The notes under the pieces are model-generated. The model worked only from the letters and a program-made list of their open reading frames with translations, did not search any database and was not told the DNA's origin. A stretch of 64,000 bases of DNA, taken from assembly GCF_007830545.1 (NCBI RefSeq), contig NZ_VLLF01000002.1, forward strand, positions 62,001 to 126,000, given 5' to 3'. Positions 15,613 to 24,458 of the stretch are shown piece after piece (position 1 is the first letter of the stretch; every line of letters starts with the position of its first letter). The position numbers and the translations under genes were made by a program. Source of the stretch: Roseibium hamelinense. Its GTDB lineage: Bacteria > Pseudomonadota > Alphaproteobacteria > Rhizobiales > Stappiaceae.

Positions 15613-17724
15613 ATGGGCAGGATTGATCGCCATCAGAGGGCTCTGATGGGAGCGGTTGCATTTGGCGTTATCGTAATAGCGTGCGCCGCAAAAGCGCAGG
15701 AGGCAGGCGGAGTTCAGGACGCGACACCGCTGCAAAGGATTGTTGCCGGAACCGGGGCGGATAAAGTCGCAATCGATACCCCCCAGGCCGTGACCGTGCT
15801 CGATCAGGAAGCCATCAATGATCAACAGCCGCGCACTGTGGGTGATCTGTTTGCCGAAATTCCCGGGATCACCACAATCGGCAGCAACTCCGTGTTTGGC
15901 GAGAGCATCAATATTCGCGGCATCGGTGAGGCTCTCTCAGGCGATGAAAGCCGGATCATTTTTCAAGTTGATGGCGTCAACAAGTTTTACGAACAGTACC
16001 GGATGGGCTCATTCTTTTCCGACCCGGAACTCTACAAACAGGTGGAGGTGTTGCGCGGTCCGGCCTCGTCCACGCTCTACGGTGCGGGGGCCATGGGCGG
16101 CGTCGTGCTGTTCGAGACAAAGGATGCCAGCGATTTTCTGGACCCGGGCGATCTTTTTGGCGGACAGCTGAAGACCAGCTGGGATTCCAACGGCAATGGC
16201 TGGCTGACAAGCGGCATCGTTGCCGTCCGGCCCGTCGAAAACTTCGAGGTCTTGGGGGCCTTCAACTACCGCCAATCCCAGGACCTGACCGACGGACACG
16301 GCAACACGATCGACGACAGCGATTTTAGCTCAATGAGCGGGCTGGCCAAGGCGCGTTACACGTTCGGTCAGAACAACGATCAGTCGGTATTTGCCAGCTA
16401 CGAGCGCTGGTACAGCGATGAAGACAATCAGAAATATGACCAGATTGCCTGGGGGGCGGATTTTGGCGATGTCGACCGCACCGTCACCGACCAGACCGCG
16501 GTGATTGGTTACGAGAACGCCTTCTTTGGCAACGACCTTTTGGATGTGAAAGTCCAAGCGAGCTGGTCGGATACCCAGGTCAAACAGGACAATCAGGACC
16601 TGGTCTGTTTCGGGCCCACCACGTGCATTTATCCGTTCGGGACCCGGTCGGAGTATTCTTACAAAACTTGGCAATCGAGTGTGGAAAATACGGCGTTTTT
16701 CAAGCTGTCCGACACCTGGGATGCCTATCTCACCACGGGTCTGGACGGACAGTATCAGGAGCGGCGCAATGCCCGCTATTATCCGGAGGGTGTCGCCGAC
16801 GGATCCGGTTCGCATCCGGAAGGCGACAGCACCCTGGTTGGAGGCTACGCCCAGGCCGAATTGATCTGGAATGACCGGGTGACGCTCATTCCCGGCGCAC
16901 GGTTGGACTATTCCTCAATCCACGTCGGCAGCGTCAGTGTCTACGATTCGCGAACCGGTGGGTTCACGACGACCGACCTCAATGACACCAGCACGGACTT
17001 AGCCTTTTCGCCCAAGATCGCTGCCCTGGTGAAGCTGTCGGACTGGTTCGGCGTGTTCGGCTCCGTGGCCCGCACCGAGCGCATGCCGACATTGGACGAA
17101 CTTTACAACAACTACGAAGTCAATGACGTAGACAAGGAGGTTTCGACCAATTTCGAAGCCGGGTTCACACTGTCTTTTCAAGACGTCTTCCGAAAGGGCG
17201 ATGCAGTCCAGGTCAAGACCACTGCGTTCCACAACAATTTGTCGAATTACTATGCAAGCTACTACAATCATACGCTTGGCCGCGTGGTCACAGACGTGGT
17301 TCCCAAAGCCCGGTTCCAAGGGCTGGAAGTGGAAGCGGCCTATGGTTCAGAAACCTGGTATGCCGGTCTCGGCGGCTCGGTTATCCGTGGTGACAATCTG
17401 ACAAATGATATCGCACTCAATGCTGTGCCGGCTGACAGCGTGTTTGTGAAGCTCGGCTATGTTTACCGGCCCTGGAACATTGATTTCGGCTGGAAAGGCG
17501 ATTTCGTCGCCGCGCAAGAGCGTGTCGGCGACAATGAGAGCAAGACTTCGGGCTATGCGCTACACAATCTTTATGCGTCCTGGAAACCTGAGGATGGGCA
17601 TTTCCGGAATTCTGAACTCAGGTTTAATATTGACAATATTTTCGATAAAGCCTACCGAAACCACTTAAGCGACGATGAGGGGGCGGGACGCAGCTTCAAG
17701 TTGAGTTTCACACAGAGGTTTTGA
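15613..17724 (+). CDS. TonB-dependent haem receptor
   Basis: A 703-residue outer-membrane receptor for haem or haem proteins. The signal peptide ends around AKAQ-EAGG. A TonB box-like segment is followed by a plug domain (about 50-165, with SVFGESINIRGIGEA and VEVLRGPASSTLYGAGAMGG) and a 22-strand-type barrel ending in the required terminal Phe (FKLSFTQRF). The start ATG 15613 has GGAGAAG seven bases upstream; the longer TTG start at 15601 would use that ribosome site as coding sequence. It heads the plus-strand operon with exbBD and tonB. The haem specificity comes from the divergent hmuSTUV and is inference. Confidence 0.85.
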   Translation: MGRIDRHQRALMGAVAFGVIVIACAAKAQEAGGVQDATPLQRIVAGTGADKVAIDTPQAVTVLDQEAINDQQPRTVGDLFAEIPGITTIGSNSVFGESINIRGIGEALSGDESRIIFQVDGVNKFYEQYRMGSFFSDPELYKQVEVLRGPASSTLYGAGAMGGVVLFETKDASDFLDPGDLFGGQLKTSWDSNGNGWLTSGIVAVRPVENFEVLGAFNYRQSQDLTDGHGNTIDDSDFSSMSGLAKARYTFGQNNDQSVFASYERWYSDEDNQKYDQIAWGADFGDVDRTVTDQTAVIGYENAFFGNDLLDVKVQASWSDTQVKQDNQDLVCFGPTTCIYPFGTRSEYSYKTWQSSVENTAFFKLSDTWDAYLTTGLDGQYQERRNARYYPEGVADGSGSHPEGDSTLVGGYAQAELIWNDRVTLIPGARLDYSSIHVGSVSVYDSRTGGFTTTDLNDTSTDLAFSPKIAALVKLSDWFGVFGSVARTERMPTLDELYNNYEVNDVDKEVSTNFEAGFTLSFQDVFRKGDAVQVKTTAFHNNLSNYYASYYNHTLGRVVTDVVPKARFQGLEVEAAYGSETWYAGLGGSVIRGDNLTNDIALNAVPADSVFVKLGYVYRPWNIDFGWKGDFVAAQERVGDNESKTSGYALHNLYASWKPEDGHFRNSELRFNIDNIFDKAYRNHLSDDEGAGRSFKLSFTQRF

Positions 17725-17730
17725 GCCAGA

Positions 17731-17767
17731 CCGGCGCCTGTCCGGGGGACCGGCCGGCGCCGTTCTT
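17731..17767 (+). terminator. hairpin after receptor, possible partial terminator
   Basis: CGGCGCC (17732-17738) pairs with GGCGCCG (17756-17762), with an inner GTCC/GGAC stem, followed by TTCTT. The T tract is weak and co-directional genes follow at once, so it may lower expression of the downstream genes relative to the receptor or protect its mRNA. Confidence 0.45.
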
Positions 17768-17780
17768 GATGGAGACGGCT

Positions 17781-18227
17781 ATGAGCCATTTTTTCGAAAA
17801 GATGTTTTCAATCAGTATACTGGCCGCACTGACGTTCCTGGCATCGGCCGGTCTGCCCGGTCATCCGGTCGCGGCAGAAAGCAACGGCCTTTCGATTGAA
17901 CTCAACAAGATCGAGCAGACAAGCAAGGGGTGCCGCCTGTCATTTTTGGCCGTCAACGGTACCGGCACAGACCTTCCGAAGAGCCCATATGAGCTCGTTT
18001 TCTTTGACAGGGAAGGGGTGATCGAGAGCCTGACCGCATTCGACTTCGGCGCCTTGAGCGCCGGCAAGACAGTCGTGCGCCAGTTTCAGGTTCCCGGGCT
18101 TGAGTGCGCAGGAACGGGCCGGATCCTGGTCAACGGTCCATCCGGCTGCACCGGCGAGACAAAACCGGCGCATTGTTCAGCCGTGTTGAAACTGTCCAGC
18201 CGCGCCACTGTTCCCCTCGTTCAATAG
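17781..18227 (+). CDS. small secreted protein of haem-uptake operon
   Basis: A 148-residue protein not recognised as a named family. A signal peptide (about 1-31, ending VAAES) is followed by a beta-rich domain: a strand-like ELNKIEQ segment, CRLSFLAVNGTG, YELVFFDREGVIE and four Cys (C in GCRL, LECAG, SGCTG, AHCSA), probably two disulfides in the periplasm. ATG 17781 is chosen for GGAG seven bases upstream. It sits between the receptor and exbB in the same direction, so a role in haem uptake or in assembling the TonB complex is plausible but unproven. Confidence 0.6.
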   Translation: MSHFFEKMFSISILAALTFLASAGLPGHPVAAESNGLSIELNKIEQTSKGCRLSFLAVNGTGTDLPKSPYELVFFDREGVIESLTAFDFGALSAGKTVVRQFQVPGLECAGTGRILVNGPSGCTGETKPAHCSAVLKLSSRATVPLVQ

Positions 18228-18239
18228 AAAGCCAAATCC

Positions 18240-18932
18240 ATGATGCAGTCCGTTGTCGAGCGCATTTCACACCTACTCGCCCTTGGCGGTCCTGTGGTTA
18301 CGGTTATCGCCTTGTTGTCAGTGATTGCGCTCGCGATCGTATTTTTGAAAGTCTTTCAGTTCCTCAGATGCAGAATCGGGCAGCCGAAAAGGGCCGAAGA
18401 AGCAGCGCAGTTGTGGCTGTCCGGTCATAGGAGTGAGGCGAAAAAACGCATTGAACCCGCCGTCAGCGCAGCTGAACGTGCGGTGGCGCAGGCGATCGAC
18501 TTCATGGGAACCGGAACGTTCAACAAGACAGTTGCAGAAGAAAGCATCGCCAACCGCGCTGCCGTTGATCTGCACCGCTTCTCCAAGGGTGTCCGGGCAC
18601 TGGAAGCCATTGCACAGGTCGCGCCGCTGATCGGTCTGTTCGGGACCGTTCTGGGCATGATCGAAGCGTTTCAGGCGCTTCAGTCGGCGGGATCCAGCGT
18701 TGACCCGTCCGCACTTGCCGGCGGGATCTGGGTGGCCTTGATGACAACAGCAGCCGGGCTTGGTGTTGCCATGCCCGTGTCTCTGGTCGTGACGTGGCTG
18801 GAAAGCCGTCTGGAAGCTGAGCGGATCGCTGTGGAAACCCTGGCCGGGGCCGTCCTGCTCAAAATCGCACCGACCCCGCAGACAATCAAACGGCGGCTGG
18901 AAATTCCGGCATCGGCGTTCAATGCGCGTTGA
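18240..18932 (+). CDS. exbB: ExbB/TolQ-type proton channel
   Basis: A 230-residue MotA/TolQ/ExbB protein with three membrane segments (about 15-37, 120-140 and 155-180). The conserved APLIGLFGTVLGMIEAFQ and AGGIWVALMTTAAGLGVAMPVSL regions are present. With ExbD it uses the proton gradient to energise TonB for the adjacent receptor. The end overlaps the next gene by 11 bases, so it is translationally coupled. Confidence 0.9.
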   Translation: MMQSVVERISHLLALGGPVVTVIALLSVIALAIVFLKVFQFLRCRIGQPKRAEEAAQLWLSGHRSEAKKRIEPAVSAAERAVAQAIDFMGTGTFNKTVAEESIANRAAVDLHRFSKGVRALEAIAQVAPLIGLFGTVLGMIEAFQALQSAGSSVDPSALAGGIWVALMTTAAGLGVAMPVSLVVTWLESRLEAERIAVETLAGAVLLKIAPTPQTIKRRLEIPASAFNAR

Positions 18933-19302
18933 ACGCCCGCCGAAACGCCGTCGTGCGATTTCCCTGACGCCGCTGGTGGACGTGATTTTTCTGCTGCTGC
19001 TGTTTTTCATGCTGTCCTCGACCTTCACGAATTTCGGCGAGATCGACATCGGCGCACCCGCCGGCAGCGGCGGAACCGGCGTCTCGCCAAAGGCAATCCT
19101 CGTTGTGGAAGGTGAGGCGCTGAAGCTCAATGGCGCGCCTGAAAGAACCGAGAAGCTGGCTGCGGGTGTGCAGGCCCTGCGTGAAAGACAGATCGACAGC
19201 CTGCTCGTTCTGGTTCGCGGCGAAACCACAACCCAGCAGCTGGTCACGGTTCTCGGCATTCTGCGGACGGTGCCGGACCTGCAGGTCACCATTGCAAGGT
19301 AA
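18922..19302 (+). CDS. exbD: ExbD-type protein 1
   Basis: A 126-residue biopolymer transport protein. A short cytoplasmic basic tail (RPPKRRRA) leads to one membrane helix (about 15-35) containing the functional Asp in LTPLVDVIFLLLLFF, then a periplasmic domain. Overlap with exbB supports ATG 18922. Confidence 0.88.
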   Translation: MRVERPPKRRRAISLTPLVDVIFLLLLFFMLSSTFTNFGEIDIGAPAGSGGTGVSPKAILVVEGEALKLNGAPERTEKLAAGVQALRERQIDSLLVLVRGETTTQQLVTVLGILRTVPDLQVTIAR

Positions 19303-19315
19303 AAATGGCCAGGCC

Positions 19316-19717
19316 ATGCTGAAACTGAAAACGACACCGAAAAAGACCCCGCCGGAAGCGACGATCTCGTTGATCAATGTCGTGTTCCTGATGCTGATCT
19401 TTTTCCTTGTCGCGGGCCAATTGACCCCGCCAGAAGATCCGGAAGTGACGCTTTCTCAAAGCGAGGACGCCATGCCGCTGCCGCCACCTGATGCGCTTTA
19501 TGCGCGGGCGGATGGAGGGCTGTTCTATCGGGATGCACCGGTCACAGCGCAGGAGTATCTGCGGCAGCTCGCGAAGACGGGAGGAACCGAGATGCCGAAG
19601 GTGCGTCTTGCCGCCGATCAGGCGCTGGCAGCGGCAGATCTCCTTGCACATGTTGATGCGCTCTATGGCGCAGGGGCAGAGCGCGTGGTTGTGGTGACCC
19701 GAAAGGTGGTGCCATGA
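19316..19717 (+). CDS. ExbD-like protein 2
   Basis: A 133-residue second ExbD-family protein. The single helix is in ISLINVVFLMLIFFLVAG, where the key Asp of canonical ExbD (D in LVDVIF) is replaced by Asn (LINVVF). The periplasmic part ends with VDALYGAGAERVVVVTRK, like other ExbD. The start at 19316 follows the previous stop by about 13 bases. The stop overlaps tonB by four bases (ATGA at 19714-19717). An ExbD without the Asp cannot conduct protons alone, so it probably pairs with ExbD 1 in a mixed complex. Confidence 0.8.
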   Translation: MLKLKTTPKKTPPEATISLINVVFLMLIFFLVAGQLTPPEDPEVTLSQSEDAMPLPPPDALYARADGGLFYRDAPVTAQEYLRQLAKTGGTEMPKVRLAADQALAAADLLAHVDALYGAGAERVVVVTRKVVP

Positions 19718-20715
19718 GGATCACGAAAGGGTCTGTGGGCGCGGCTTTGTTGCTGTCTGCCGGACTGCATTTTGCCGCAGTGGCATGGACGGTTTCGGGC
19801 AAGCCTGCGATCGAGGTCGAAGGCGGTGGCAGCGTCGAGCACGCCGTTTTGGGGAGTTCTGCTTTCAACACGGTCGTTGCAGGCTCCGTTGCCGGCACAG
19901 TTGAGCCGGAAGTGGTTCACGAAACCAAGCGAACTGAACGGGAGGCCACGGCAGTCTTGGAACCGGTGCCCCAAAATCCGCAGCCGGTTCCAGCCGATTC
20001 AACACAATTGAGCGAGCCTCTTAGAGCGGTGCCGGTCCAACCGACTCAAAATGCGGTAGCGTTGCCGGCGGCCGAAACCGAGCTGGATGCTGCAAATGCG
20101 GCGGCGGCTCCGCCGGCTGAGACTCTTGAGGCAGAAACGCAGGTCGCAAAAGACGCGGCCCCTGAGCGTGTTGAAGCTGAGGCAATCAAAACGGAGACAC
20201 AAGAACCGGTGTCTGAAGTTGTGGTTGCCGAAGCGGTCGAGACGGTTGGAATTCCGCGCAAACGGCCTGCAGAGCTGCCGTTAAAAAAGGCAGAGTCCAA
20301 ACCGGCGGAAACCAGAAAAACCCAGGAGCGCAAGACAGAGGCCCGAGCAGACAGCAATGGCGCAGGGGGGCAGGGCAGCCGGTCGGCGCAGCAAGGCGGG
20401 TCTCAGCGCGAAACCGCCGGTAAACAGGCGGGCAATTCCGATGTCACGAACTATCCAGCCAAAGTGCAACGCAAGCTAAACCGGTACGTGCGCGCGCCTA
20501 GGCGCAGCGGGCGCAGGCAGATGGATGTCGTGGTGGCCTTCACCATTTCGACATCCGGCTGGGTGGATGCCGTGCGGGTCGTGCGGTCTTCCGGATCATC
20601 TCAACATGACCAGGCCGCGCTTGATGCGGTTCGCCGGGCAGCCCCGTTCCCGAAAATTCCTGCGTCGGCGAACCGGTCGAGCTGGAAATTCACATTGCCG
20701 ATCCGCTTCCGGTAG
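19714..20715 (+). CDS. tonB: TonB energy transducer
   Basis: A 333-residue TonB-like protein. One N-terminal membrane anchor (about 8-28), a long Pro/Glu/Ala/Lys-rich periplasmic spacer (about 60-245) and a C-terminal TonB domain (YPAKVQRKLNRYV, then VVVAFTISTSGWVDAVRVVRSSG and AALDAVRRAAPFPKIP). It transmits energy from ExbB/ExbD to the haem receptor of this operon. It is the last gene and is convergent with the TRAP permease gene, nine bases away. Confidence 0.88.
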   Translation: MRITKGSVGAALLLSAGLHFAAVAWTVSGKPAIEVEGGGSVEHAVLGSSAFNTVVAGSVAGTVEPEVVHETKRTEREATAVLEPVPQNPQPVPADSTQLSEPLRAVPVQPTQNAVALPAAETELDAANAAAAPPAETLEAETQVAKDAAPERVEAEAIKTETQEPVSEVVVAEAVETVGIPRKRPAELPLKKAESKPAETRKTQERKTEARADSNGAGGQGSRSAQQGGSQRETAGKQAGNSDVTNYPAKVQRKLNRYVRAPRRSGRRQMDVVVAFTISTSGWVDAVRVVRSSGSSQHDQAALDAVRRAAPFPKIPASANRSSWKFTLPIRFR

Positions 20716-20723
20716 CACCGGTT

Positions 20724-22274
20724 TCAATAAAGCCAGCGCGGCAGCCATGTCGCGATCACTGGAAACAGCCAGAGGATGCCGACCGCGACGATCTGCAGGC
20801 AGATGAAGGGAACAACGCCGCGATAGATCTGGCCCGTGGTGATTTCTTTCGGGGCCGCGCCGCGCAAGTAGAACAGCGAGAAGCCGAAGGGCGGGGTCAG
20901 GAACGAGGTTTGCAGGTTGATCGCGATCAGAACCGTCAGCCAGATCGGGTCAATGCCCATCAGGATCAGCGGCGGGATCAGAACGGGCAGCAGGATCACC
21001 GAGATTTCGACAAAGTCCAGAAAGAAGCCGAGGACGAAGACGAACACCATCGCGAAGATCAGCGCGCCGGTCGCACCGCCCGGCAGTTCCTTCAGGATTT
21101 CGTGCACGCGGTCTTCGCCGCCCAGCCCGACAAACACGAGGCTGAAGAAGCTGGCCATGAGGATGGTCGCAAAGATCATCGAGGTCACGGTGAGGGTCGA
21201 GAGCAGGGAGGCTTTCAACAGCCCGTCCTTGACCGCGGCCATCAGGATCCGCAGCACCACACCCAGCGCAAAGAGCGCCAGCCCGGCATAGACCGCGGCA
21301 AGACCATAGCTGCCGAGGCCGGCGTCCGAGCGTTGCAGGCGGACCGGGAAGAGTGTTGCAGCTACAGCCAGAACCAGCAGCGCGGCGGTTGCCAGCAGGA
21401 TCAATTGCGACGGCACCCCCAGCCGGCGCCCGGCCAGCAGGATCGCGCCAATGGCGCCCACCGAAGCGGCCTCGTTGGGGGAGGCGATGCCGCCAAGGAT
21501 CGAGCCGAGCACGGCGATGATCAGGAGGATCGGCGGCACGATCGCGCTGGCGATCTCAAGGCCCGTTGGCGCATCGACATCCTCGCGCATGGCGGGGGCA
21601 ACGCTCGGCGTGATCCAGGCCCGGCCAAGAATGTAGACACAATAAACCGCGACCAGAAGCAGGCCCGGCACCATGGCGGCGGCAAAGGTCTGGCCGACGG
21701 AAATCGTCTCGATGGAAAACTTGCCCTGCGCATATTGCGCCTGCTGGAAGGCGTTGGACATCACATCGGCAAGGATGATCAGAAGCGTCGAGGGCGGGAT
21801 GATCTGGCCCAAGGTACCGGCCGTGCAGACCATGCCGGAGGCAAGTTTCGGATCATAGCCGTTGCGCAGCATGGTCGGCAGGGCGATCAGCCCCATGGCG
21901 ACCACGGTCGCGCCGACAATGCCCGTGGAGGCGGCCAGAAGCGCACCAACAAGCACGACGGAAACGCCAAGACCGCCGTTCATCTTGCCGAACAGCCGGC
22001 CCATCGTTTCCAGAAGGTCTTCCGCGATCCGGCTTTTCTCCAGGATCACGCCCATCAGGACAAACAGCGGAATGGCCGTCAGCACCGGGTTGGTGAGCAC
22101 GCCGAAGAACCGCTGGCCCATCGCGCCCATGAGCTGGATGTTGAAGTCGCCAAGCACCCAGCCCAGCAACGCAAACCCGGTCGCAACACCGGCAATGGTG
22201 AAAGCAACCGGATAGCCGAGCAAGATGAACGCGATCAGCGCGCCGAACATGATCAGATCAAGGGGAAGGCTCAT
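20724..22274 (-). CDS. TRAP transporter large permease (DctM)
   Basis: A 516-residue large subunit of a TRAP transporter with about 12-14 membrane helices. Family motifs are YPVAFTIAGVATG, the ASTGIVGATVVAMGLIALP region, GTLGQIIPPSTLLIILAD and a C-terminal LQTSFLTPPFGFSLFYLRG. It is longer than the usual 425-residue DctM because of an extra hydrophobic stretch (about 270-370), as in TRAP systems of the TakP type. ATG 22274 overlaps the dctQ stop by four bases; upstream open frame is shadow. Substrate clues come from DctP and from the hut genes upstream. Confidence 0.88.
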   Translation of the reverse strand: MSLPLDLIMFGALIAFILLGYPVAFTIAGVATGFALLGWVLGDFNIQLMGAMGQRFFGVLTNPVLTAIPLFVLMGVILEKSRIAEDLLETMGRLFGKMNGGLGVSVVLVGALLAASTGIVGATVVAMGLIALPTMLRNGYDPKLASGMVCTAGTLGQIIPPSTLLIILADVMSNAFQQAQYAQGKFSIETISVGQTFAAAMVPGLLLVAVYCVYILGRAWITPSVAPAMREDVDAPTGLEIASAIVPPILLIIAVLGSILGGIASPNEAASVGAIGAILLAGRRLGVPSQLILLATAALLVLAVAATLFPVRLQRSDAGLGSYGLAAVYAGLALFALGVVLRILMAAVKDGLLKASLLSTLTVTSMIFATILMASFFSLVFVGLGGEDRVHEILKELPGGATGALIFAMVFVFVLGFFLDFVEISVILLPVLIPPLILMGIDPIWLTVLIAINLQTSFLTPPFGFSLFYLRGAAPKEITTGQIYRGVVPFICLQIVAVGILWLFPVIATWLPRWLY

Positions 22275-22774
22275 GCTTGTGTGTCTTTCAGGCGCAGGAT
22301 GTCGCGCAGCAGTGCGGCCAGTCCTTGAACCAGCAGCAGCACGCAATAGGCGGGAATGAGAGATTTGAGCAGGAAAGAGGCCGGGATGCCGCCAACGGAG
22401 ATCGGTCCTTCCAGGATCGCCCAGCTTCCGCGCACCGTGGGCCAGGAATACCAGATCAGCAGCACCAGCGCGGGTGCGAGGAGAAACAGATGGCCGAACA
22501 GGTCGATCCAGGCCTGGGTCCGCACCGAGCACTTCGCATAGAATATGTCGACCCGCACATGGGCATTGACGAGAAAGGTGTACCCCGCGCCAAGCATGAA
22601 GATCGCCGCGTGGAAATACAAAACGCCCTCATCGAGGAAGATGAAGCTGTAACCGAACACGTAGCGCAACAGCACGACCCCGAATTGGAGCAGGAGCATG
22701 CCAAGCGCCGCCCAGCACAGCGTGTTGCCGATGACGAAGTTGACGCGCTCAAGCGCAGCCGCACATTTTTCCAT
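22271..22774 (-). CDS. TRAP transporter small permease (DctQ)
   Basis: A four-helix small subunit of about 167 residues from ATG 22774 (MEKCAAALERVN). A GTG at 22837 would give 188 residues but would put a strong hairpin (22799-22835) in the coding sequence, so the shorter form is preferred. Family features are the RYVFGYSFIFLDEGVLYFHAAIF segment and AHVRVDIFY. It works with DctM and DctP as a sodium- or proton-driven importer. Confidence 0.8.
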   Translation of the reverse strand: MEKCAAALERVNFVIGNTLCWAALGMLLLQFGVVLLRYVFGYSFIFLDEGVLYFHAAIFMLGAGYTFLVNAHVRVDIFYAKCSVRTQAWIDLFGHLFLLAPALVLLIWYSWPTVRGSWAILEGPISVGGIPASFLLKSLIPAYCVLLLVQGLAALLRDILRLKDTQA

Positions 22775-22798
22775 CGCGGTCGGGTCCTGTGTTCCTGC

Positions 22799-22835
22799 GT
22801 CTCCAGGTGAGGTGACAACCGGTTCACCTGGAGAC
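22799..22835 (-). repeat. strong hairpin before dctQ
   Basis: GTCTCCAGGTGA (22799-22810) and TCACCTGGAGAC (22824-22835) form a perfect 12-base stem with a 13-base loop just upstream of dctQ. It could be an mRNA stability or attenuation element separating dctP from dctQM expression. Confidence 0.55.
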
Positions 22836-22837
22836 AC

Positions 22838-23308
22838 GTCAAAGGGTCTTGTCGGGCTGGCCCGGCATCTCAGCCTTGGAGCAACACGATCCAGGGACTA
22901 TGGCGGGCCGCCCGGAAGTGGGACTGTCCCGGCAAAATCTGGATGCCCCTGGGTGATTGCGCCAAGTGACAAACAGAACGGACTGGATCCCATGGTCAAG
23001 CCATGGGATGACGGAGAGGGCGGTCAAAGTGTGCCGCAGTCTCTTTCGTCATGCCCCGGCTCGACCGGGGCATCCATTCCCTGCTCTTGCCATTCGGATC
23101 CTTTGCGGCCGGAATAACTCCGGAGCTGGCCTCAGCTCAAGGCCGGGGCTGCAAGAGCGCCGAATGTGCCCATAGTCATCCCGGAAAAGCCCAAGGCTTT
23201 ATCCGGGATCGGAGAGCTCCGTGTGTCTTGTGGGACCACCCAGGTTCCCCGATCCCCGGTCTTAGGTGTCACCCGGGAGGACAATGCGGAGACCGTCAAC
23301 CAAAACGA
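22838..23308. repeat. cluster of REP-like palindromes between dctP and dctQ
   Basis: About 470 bases with no gene. At least three GC-rich palindromes share an ATxCC(C)GG-type stem: 22987-23009 (ATCCCATGG/CCATGGGAT), 23051-23073 (ATGCCCCGG/CCGGGGCAT) and 23178-23209 (ATCCCGG/CCGGGAT with an inner AAAGCC/GGCTTT stem). Each is preceded or followed by GTCAT/ATGAC-like bases. Similar small palindromic intergenic repeats are common in alphaproteobacterial genomes. The position inside an operon suggests mRNA processing or differential decay. Confidence 0.6.
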
Positions 23309-24406
23309 TCAGTTGTACTGATAGTCCAGCAGGCGGGCGTTCATCTGGCCGTTGTCGGCATAGGGCATGTAGCCTTTCATCAGATCCCGGTAGCTCAGGA
23401 AGCTTGCGGTGATCCGCTGAACCAGCTCATCATCGTCGGCTTTAAGGTCGGCGATGACTTCGCCCGCGGCATTGCCCATGGCAACGATCACGTCGTCCGG
23501 CAGCTTGCGCACCATCACGTCATGCTCGTTGACCAGCTGCTGCAGGGCCTGGGCGTGCTTGGTGTTGTACTCGGTCAGAACGTCATTGTAGAGGCTGGAG
23601 CAGGCCTTGGAGACCGTTTCCTTCAGATCGTCCGGAAGAGCTTCATAGGCTTCCAGATTGACCGCGCATTCCTCCGCGGAGGACGGCTCGCCGACGCCCG
23701 GCCAATAGTAGTTCTTGGCGATTTGGTAGTAGCCAAGCGCGCTGTCGGTCCATGGGCCGATGAACTCGCCCGCATCCAGAGCACCCGACTGCAGCGCCTG
23801 GAACATGGCCGGGCCGCTCATGGCCTGAACCGCCATGCCGAGCTTGGCGCACATTTCAGAGGCCAGACCCGTTGAGCGGAACTTCAGCCCCTTCAGATCG
23901 TCCACGCTGTTGATCTCGCTCCGGAACCAGCCGGCCCACTGCGGACCGGAATTGCCGCAAAGGAACGGCTTCAGATTGAAGCGGGCATACATTTCGTCAT
24001 AAAGCGCCTGTCCGCCGCCATGGATCAGCCAGCCGGCCTGCTCCGGTGCCGTCAGGCCAAACGGCTGGGAGCCGAACAGCAGGATGCCCTTGGACTTGGA
24101 GCCCCAATAGGCCGGGACGGCGTGGTAGAGTTCGGCCGTGCCCTGACCCACGGCATCGAACACACCGTTGCCGGGCACGATCTCGCCAGCGGCAAAGAGC
24201 TTCACCTGAATACGTCCGCCCGAAAGCGTAGTGATCCGGTCGGCCAGCATCTGCGCGGCAACGCCAGGTCCCGGCAGGTTCTTCGGCCATGCGGTGACCA
24301 TGCGCCACTCGATGACATCCTGCGCGATGGCAGGCGCGGCAAGGCCGGTTGCCGCCGTGGCGGCAGCACCAACGGCGCCCGCTTTCAGAAAATCACGTCT
24401 TTTCAT
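23309..24406 (-). CDS. TRAP solute-binding protein, TakP-like (DctP)
   Basis: A 365-residue periplasmic binding protein. The twin-arginine-type leader MKRRDFLKAGAVGAA ends near APAIA-QD. The mature part resembles TakP: ITTLSGGRIQVKLFAAGE, WAGWFRSEI, LKGLKFRSTGL and ALQSGALDAGEFIGPWTD, followed by YYWPGVGEP. TakP proteins bind 2-oxo acids. The start at 24406 has GAGGGGAA upstream. The gene follows hutU by 52 bases on the same strand, so histidine-derived 2-oxo acids (imidazolepyruvate) or urocanate are reasonable ligand guesses; that is inference. Confidence 0.85.
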   Translation of the reverse strand: MKRRDFLKAGAVGAAATAATGLAAPAIAQDVIEWRMVTAWPKNLPGPGVAAQMLADRITTLSGGRIQVKLFAAGEIVPGNGVFDAVGQGTAELYHAVPAYWGSKSKGILLFGSQPFGLTAPEQAGWLIHGGGQALYDEMYARFNLKPFLCGNSGPQWAGWFRSEINSVDDLKGLKFRSTGLASEMCAKLGMAVQAMSGPAMFQALQSGALDAGEFIGPWTDSALGYYQIAKNYYWPGVGEPSSAEECAVNLEAYEALPDDLKETVSKACSSLYNDVLTEYNTKHAQALQQLVNEHDVMVRKLPDDVIVAMGNAAGEVIADLKADDDELVQRITASFLSYRDLMKGYMPYADNGQMNARLLDYQYN

Positions 24407-24458
24407 CTCGTTCCCCTCGTTTTCAAACTGCAACAGAAAGCTGTTGCGCCGTGGCTGG

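Noticed and set aside
20910-22328. 472-codon open frame opposite the TRAP permease
   Set aside because: It lies antisense to a well-supported DctM gene and its translation is low-complexity (rich in Gln, Arg, Asp, His), a typical shadow of GC-rich coding sequence.
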